Assembly (NCBI GenBank): GCA_017860295.1
Contig: JAFNAS010000014.1
Coordinates: 1-64,000 of the forward strand
Direction: 5' to 3'
Length of the DNA stretch: 64,000 nucleotides
Source: Bacteroidota bacterium
GTDB taxonomy: Bacteria; Bacteroidota; Bacteroidia; Bacteroidales; Paludibacteraceae
Shown here piece by piece: positions 62,532 through 64,000 of the stretch. Every line of letters starts with the position of its first letter. Position 1 is the first letter of the stretch. The notes under the pieces are model-generated. The model did not search any database and had not been told where the DNA came from. It was given only the letters and a program-made list of their open reading frames with translations. A program made the translations under genes and the position numbers.

Positions 62532-62591
62532 GCGTGTATGTTTCGTAGTTGATAAAAATTCGTCTTGTCAACTTTTACTACGCATACACGC
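62532..62591 (-). terminator. Long hairpin between peroxiredoxin and NifX-like genes
   Basis: GCGTGTATG (62532-62540) pairs with CATACACGC (62583-62591), then CGTAG with CTACG and TTGA with TCAA, giving a stem of about 18 pairs with small bulges. On the minus strand it ends with AATTGTTTTACAC. It could be a terminator, or an RNA-processing site that sets the levels of the two flanking genes. Confidence 0.5.
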
Positions 62592-62608
62592 ATTCTTTAT
62601 TTGAGCTT

Positions 62609-63309
62609 TTATTTCTTTACAATTTTATTCAAGATTGTTTCTTTATCTAATTTTCTGGTACAGAAAAACCAATCATAACATTTCGTATCTTCGGCTTTAC
62701 TTTCCATCCTTTCTTTAGCAACACCACAAGAACCGGCAGTGGGAACAATAACTTCATCGCCTGGTCGCCAGTCTGCCGGAGTAGCGACACTAAATTCATC
62801 GGCAGTTTGTAGAGCAATTATTACCCGATATAGTTCATCAAAGTTGCGCCCAAGGCTTAATGGGTAATAAATGATAGTGCGGATAATACCTTTCGGATCG
62901 ATGACAAATACAGCTCTCACAGCCTTTGTGTTGCTTTCGCCGGGCTGAATCATGCCATATTTTCCAGCAATCTCCATGGTAATATCTTCAATCAGTGGAA
63001 ATGTTACTTCCACGTTTTTCATTCCTTTGTATTCAATCTTTTCTTTAATGGTACGCAGCCATGCAATATGGCTGTAAAGTCCGTCTACGGATAATCCTAC
63101 CAATTTGCAGCATTGAATTGTTTTTCCATTGATGCAAAAGTCATGAACTCTGAAGTGCAAACCGGGGTAAAATCAGCCGGGTGGCTAAACAGAATGACCC
63201 AACTTCCACTGTAATCACTGGGAAAGTTAATCTCACCTTGCGTGGTTACGGCTTTAAATTCCGGCGCTTCTTCTCCAATTCTTGGCATTGAAAATACATT
63301 TTGTTCCAT
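62609..63309 (-). pseudogene. 1-Cys peroxiredoxin (Prx6/AhpC-TSA), frameshifted
   Basis: The N-terminal part (63309 to 63097) reads IGEEAPEFKAVTTQGEINF and PADFTPVCTSEFMTFASMEK, with the peroxidatic Cys of the PxxxTxxC motif, then ends in a premature TAG. The rest (62609-63113) continues in another frame as CKLVGLSVDGLYSHIAWL, FPLIEDITMEIAGKYGMIQP and DEVIVPTAGSC. The two halves together make a full 1-Cys peroxiredoxin of about 235 residues. The break falls at GCAAATT, where a 7-bp deletion would explain it. Unless recoded or a sequencing error, the enzyme is inactive. Confidence 0.85.
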
Positions 63310-63426
63310 AATTTTTTAGAATAAAAGATTAATATCCTTTACATCCCTTATATTTCAATAATGCTTTATAGAGCGACTTTCCCAATCACACTGTTTGGGA
63401 ATTGTTACTTTTCAAAATCACAAAAA

Positions 63427-63657
63427 TTAATTCCCGTTACAATTGCGATTTTTACGACCCATGCCCATACCTTGGCCTCCCTGACCACGGCCTAAGCCTC
63501 TTCCCATACCACGCCCTTCTCCGGTCATGGTTGAATTCCCACGTTCTGTTTCTTCAGCAGAACTTTTTTTGCCAGCACCAAAATTGGTACACTTGCCTAT
63601 TTTGCGTCCGGTCATTGGACCGTCACCCATTGGGCCTTTGTGATTTAATCCAGGCAT
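63427..63657 (-). CDS. DUF5320-like Gly/Met-rich small protein (1)
   Basis: A 76-residue protein that opens MPGLNHKGPMGDGPMTGRKI, the DUF5320 signature, and ends with a run of Gly-Met-Arg repeats (GRGMGRGLGRG, GGQGMGMGRK). Small, basic and probably disordered outside the N-terminus. DUF5320 genes lie near NifX-like and MinD genes in many anaerobes. Function unknown; metal binding has been guessed but not shown. Confidence 0.85.
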   Translation of the reverse strand: MPGLNHKGPMGDGPMTGRKIGKCTNFGAGKKSSAEETERGNSTMTGEGRGMGRGLGRGQGGQGMGMGRKNRNCNGN

Positions 63658-63684
63658 AATTACCTCCTTTTTTAAAAGTTGTTT

Positions 63685-63870
63685 TTATAAATCATTCCCG
63701 CTTTTTAGGCGTTTTTTTCTTCCTTCTCCGCCACCCGTTTTTAGGCGTTTGCCCATGCCAATTCCTAATATTTTTAGTTTTTCGTCATCTGTTGTGATAC
63801 TACAATTACCCATTTTTCGTCCAGTTCCGGCACCATGTCCTTCTGGGCCTTTTCCATCCAGCTTAGGCAT
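63685..63870 (-). CDS. DUF5320-like small protein (2)
   Basis: A 61-residue relative of the neighbouring protein: MPKLDGKGPEGHGAGTGRKM followed by GNCSITTDDEKL and a basic tail (GGGEGRKKRLKSGND). It shares the PxxxxKGPxGxGxxTGRKxGxC opening including one Cys. Probably a paralogue from duplication, 27 bp upstream of the first DUF5320 gene in the direction of transcription. Confidence 0.8.
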   Translation of the reverse strand: MPKLDGKGPEGHGAGTGRKMGNCSITTDDEKLKILGIGMGKRLKTGGGEGRKKRLKSGNDL

Positions 63871-63884
63871 ATTACAACGTATAT

Positions 63885-64000
63885 TTAAAATTGTTTGATA
63901 ATTTCTGAAATGGACTTACCACTATCATTTAACATCTCAATTTGAAGATTATCGAGCAAAGATTTGATTTTGCCTCCGAATTCTCCAGCCACAATCTTTT
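63885..64000 (-). CDS. NifX-like protein, C-terminal part (gene runs off the window)
   Basis: The frame is open from the window edge to a stop at 63885-63887. The readable 37 residues include IVAGEFGGKIKSLLDNLQIE and SGKSISEIIKQF, which resemble the end of NifX/dinitrogenase cofactor-family proteins (a GGK/N-hydrophobic strand, then helix). I assign it to that family only tentatively; the rest lies beyond the window. It appears to be the first gene of the minus-strand cluster visible here. Confidence 0.6.
   Translation of the reverse strand, partial: KIVAGEFGGKIKSLLDNLQIEMLNDSGKSISEIIKQF

Noticed and set aside
1-64000. CRISPR array or cas genes
   Set aside because: No regularly spaced identical repeats of CRISPR type and no Cas-like proteins were seen; the tandem repeats here are irregular and short.

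Overview
The window looks like a chromosomal segment of an anaerobic Bacteroidales bacterium, perhaps Paludibacter- or Dysgonomonas-like; I cannot fix the genus. The signs are Bacteroidetes-type promoters (-33 TTTG, -7 TAnnTTTG) ahead of many genes, absence of Shine-Dalgarno motifs, a TonB receptor paired with a DUF4249 lipoprotein, TlpA/DUF4369 and DUF5362 proteins, a CTnDOT-type set of mobile-element genes, and ATP-type PEP carboxykinase.

Region 1 (1-12.5 kb) is AT-rich and has every gene on the + strand. Each gene or short operon is followed by an imperfect palindrome with integron attC-like ends (R'' ...AAC / R' GTT...). I read it as an array of about a dozen gene cassettes with no integrase in view. 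Cargo: a possible zinc-binding unknown protein, a lipoprotein, an IS110 transposase fragment, methionine aminopeptidase, a nitroreductase/aldo-keto reductase/AraC operon, an NTF2-like lipoprotein, an NmrA-like SDR, DJ-1/PfpI, a 5'-truncated propeller gene, two GNATs, OsmC, isochorismatase-like and a second nitroreductase. The theme is small detoxification and stress enzymes.

Region 2 (12.9-41.2 kb) is ordinary chromosome: small membrane proteins (one gene split by an in-frame TAG), a LytS/LytTR two-component pair, an aminotransferase behind an Ile-rich leader peptide and terminator (an attenuator), a TlpA-like protein, a TonB receptor/DUF4249 pair, a Nudix hydrolase, a gate-domain transporter, a HAD phosphatase, a cupin, a GNAT, a patatin, an M13 peptidase, the kdpA-kdpB-(META lipoprotein)-kdpC potassium pump operon with kdpD and kdpE, hisC and tRNA-Ser(CGA).

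Region 3 (41.3-53.75 kb) is a mobile island beside tRNA-Ser: tyrosine recombinase, RhuM-like protein, two excisionase-like HTH proteins, DUF4099/DUF3945 protein, topoisomerase TopB, DUF1896 protein and a 1833-residue methylase-helicase. Relaxase, coupling protein and transfer genes are missing, so it looks like a cut-down or trans-mobilised ICE.

Region 4 (53.8-56.5 kb) holds a cobalamin riboswitch with its own promoter but no gene directly behind it, then pckA bracketed by two copies of a covarying hairpin RNA motif.

Region 5 (56.5-64 kb) is on the minus strand: NifX-like proteins, DUF5320 proteins, a frameshifted peroxiredoxin, ARMT1/DUF89, a ZIP transporter, two ferredoxin-MinD ATPases and an Mrp ATPase, followed by a thioesterase, a C_GCAxxG_C_C protein and QueH. 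This looks like an iron-sulfur/metal handling cluster of unknown overall purpose.
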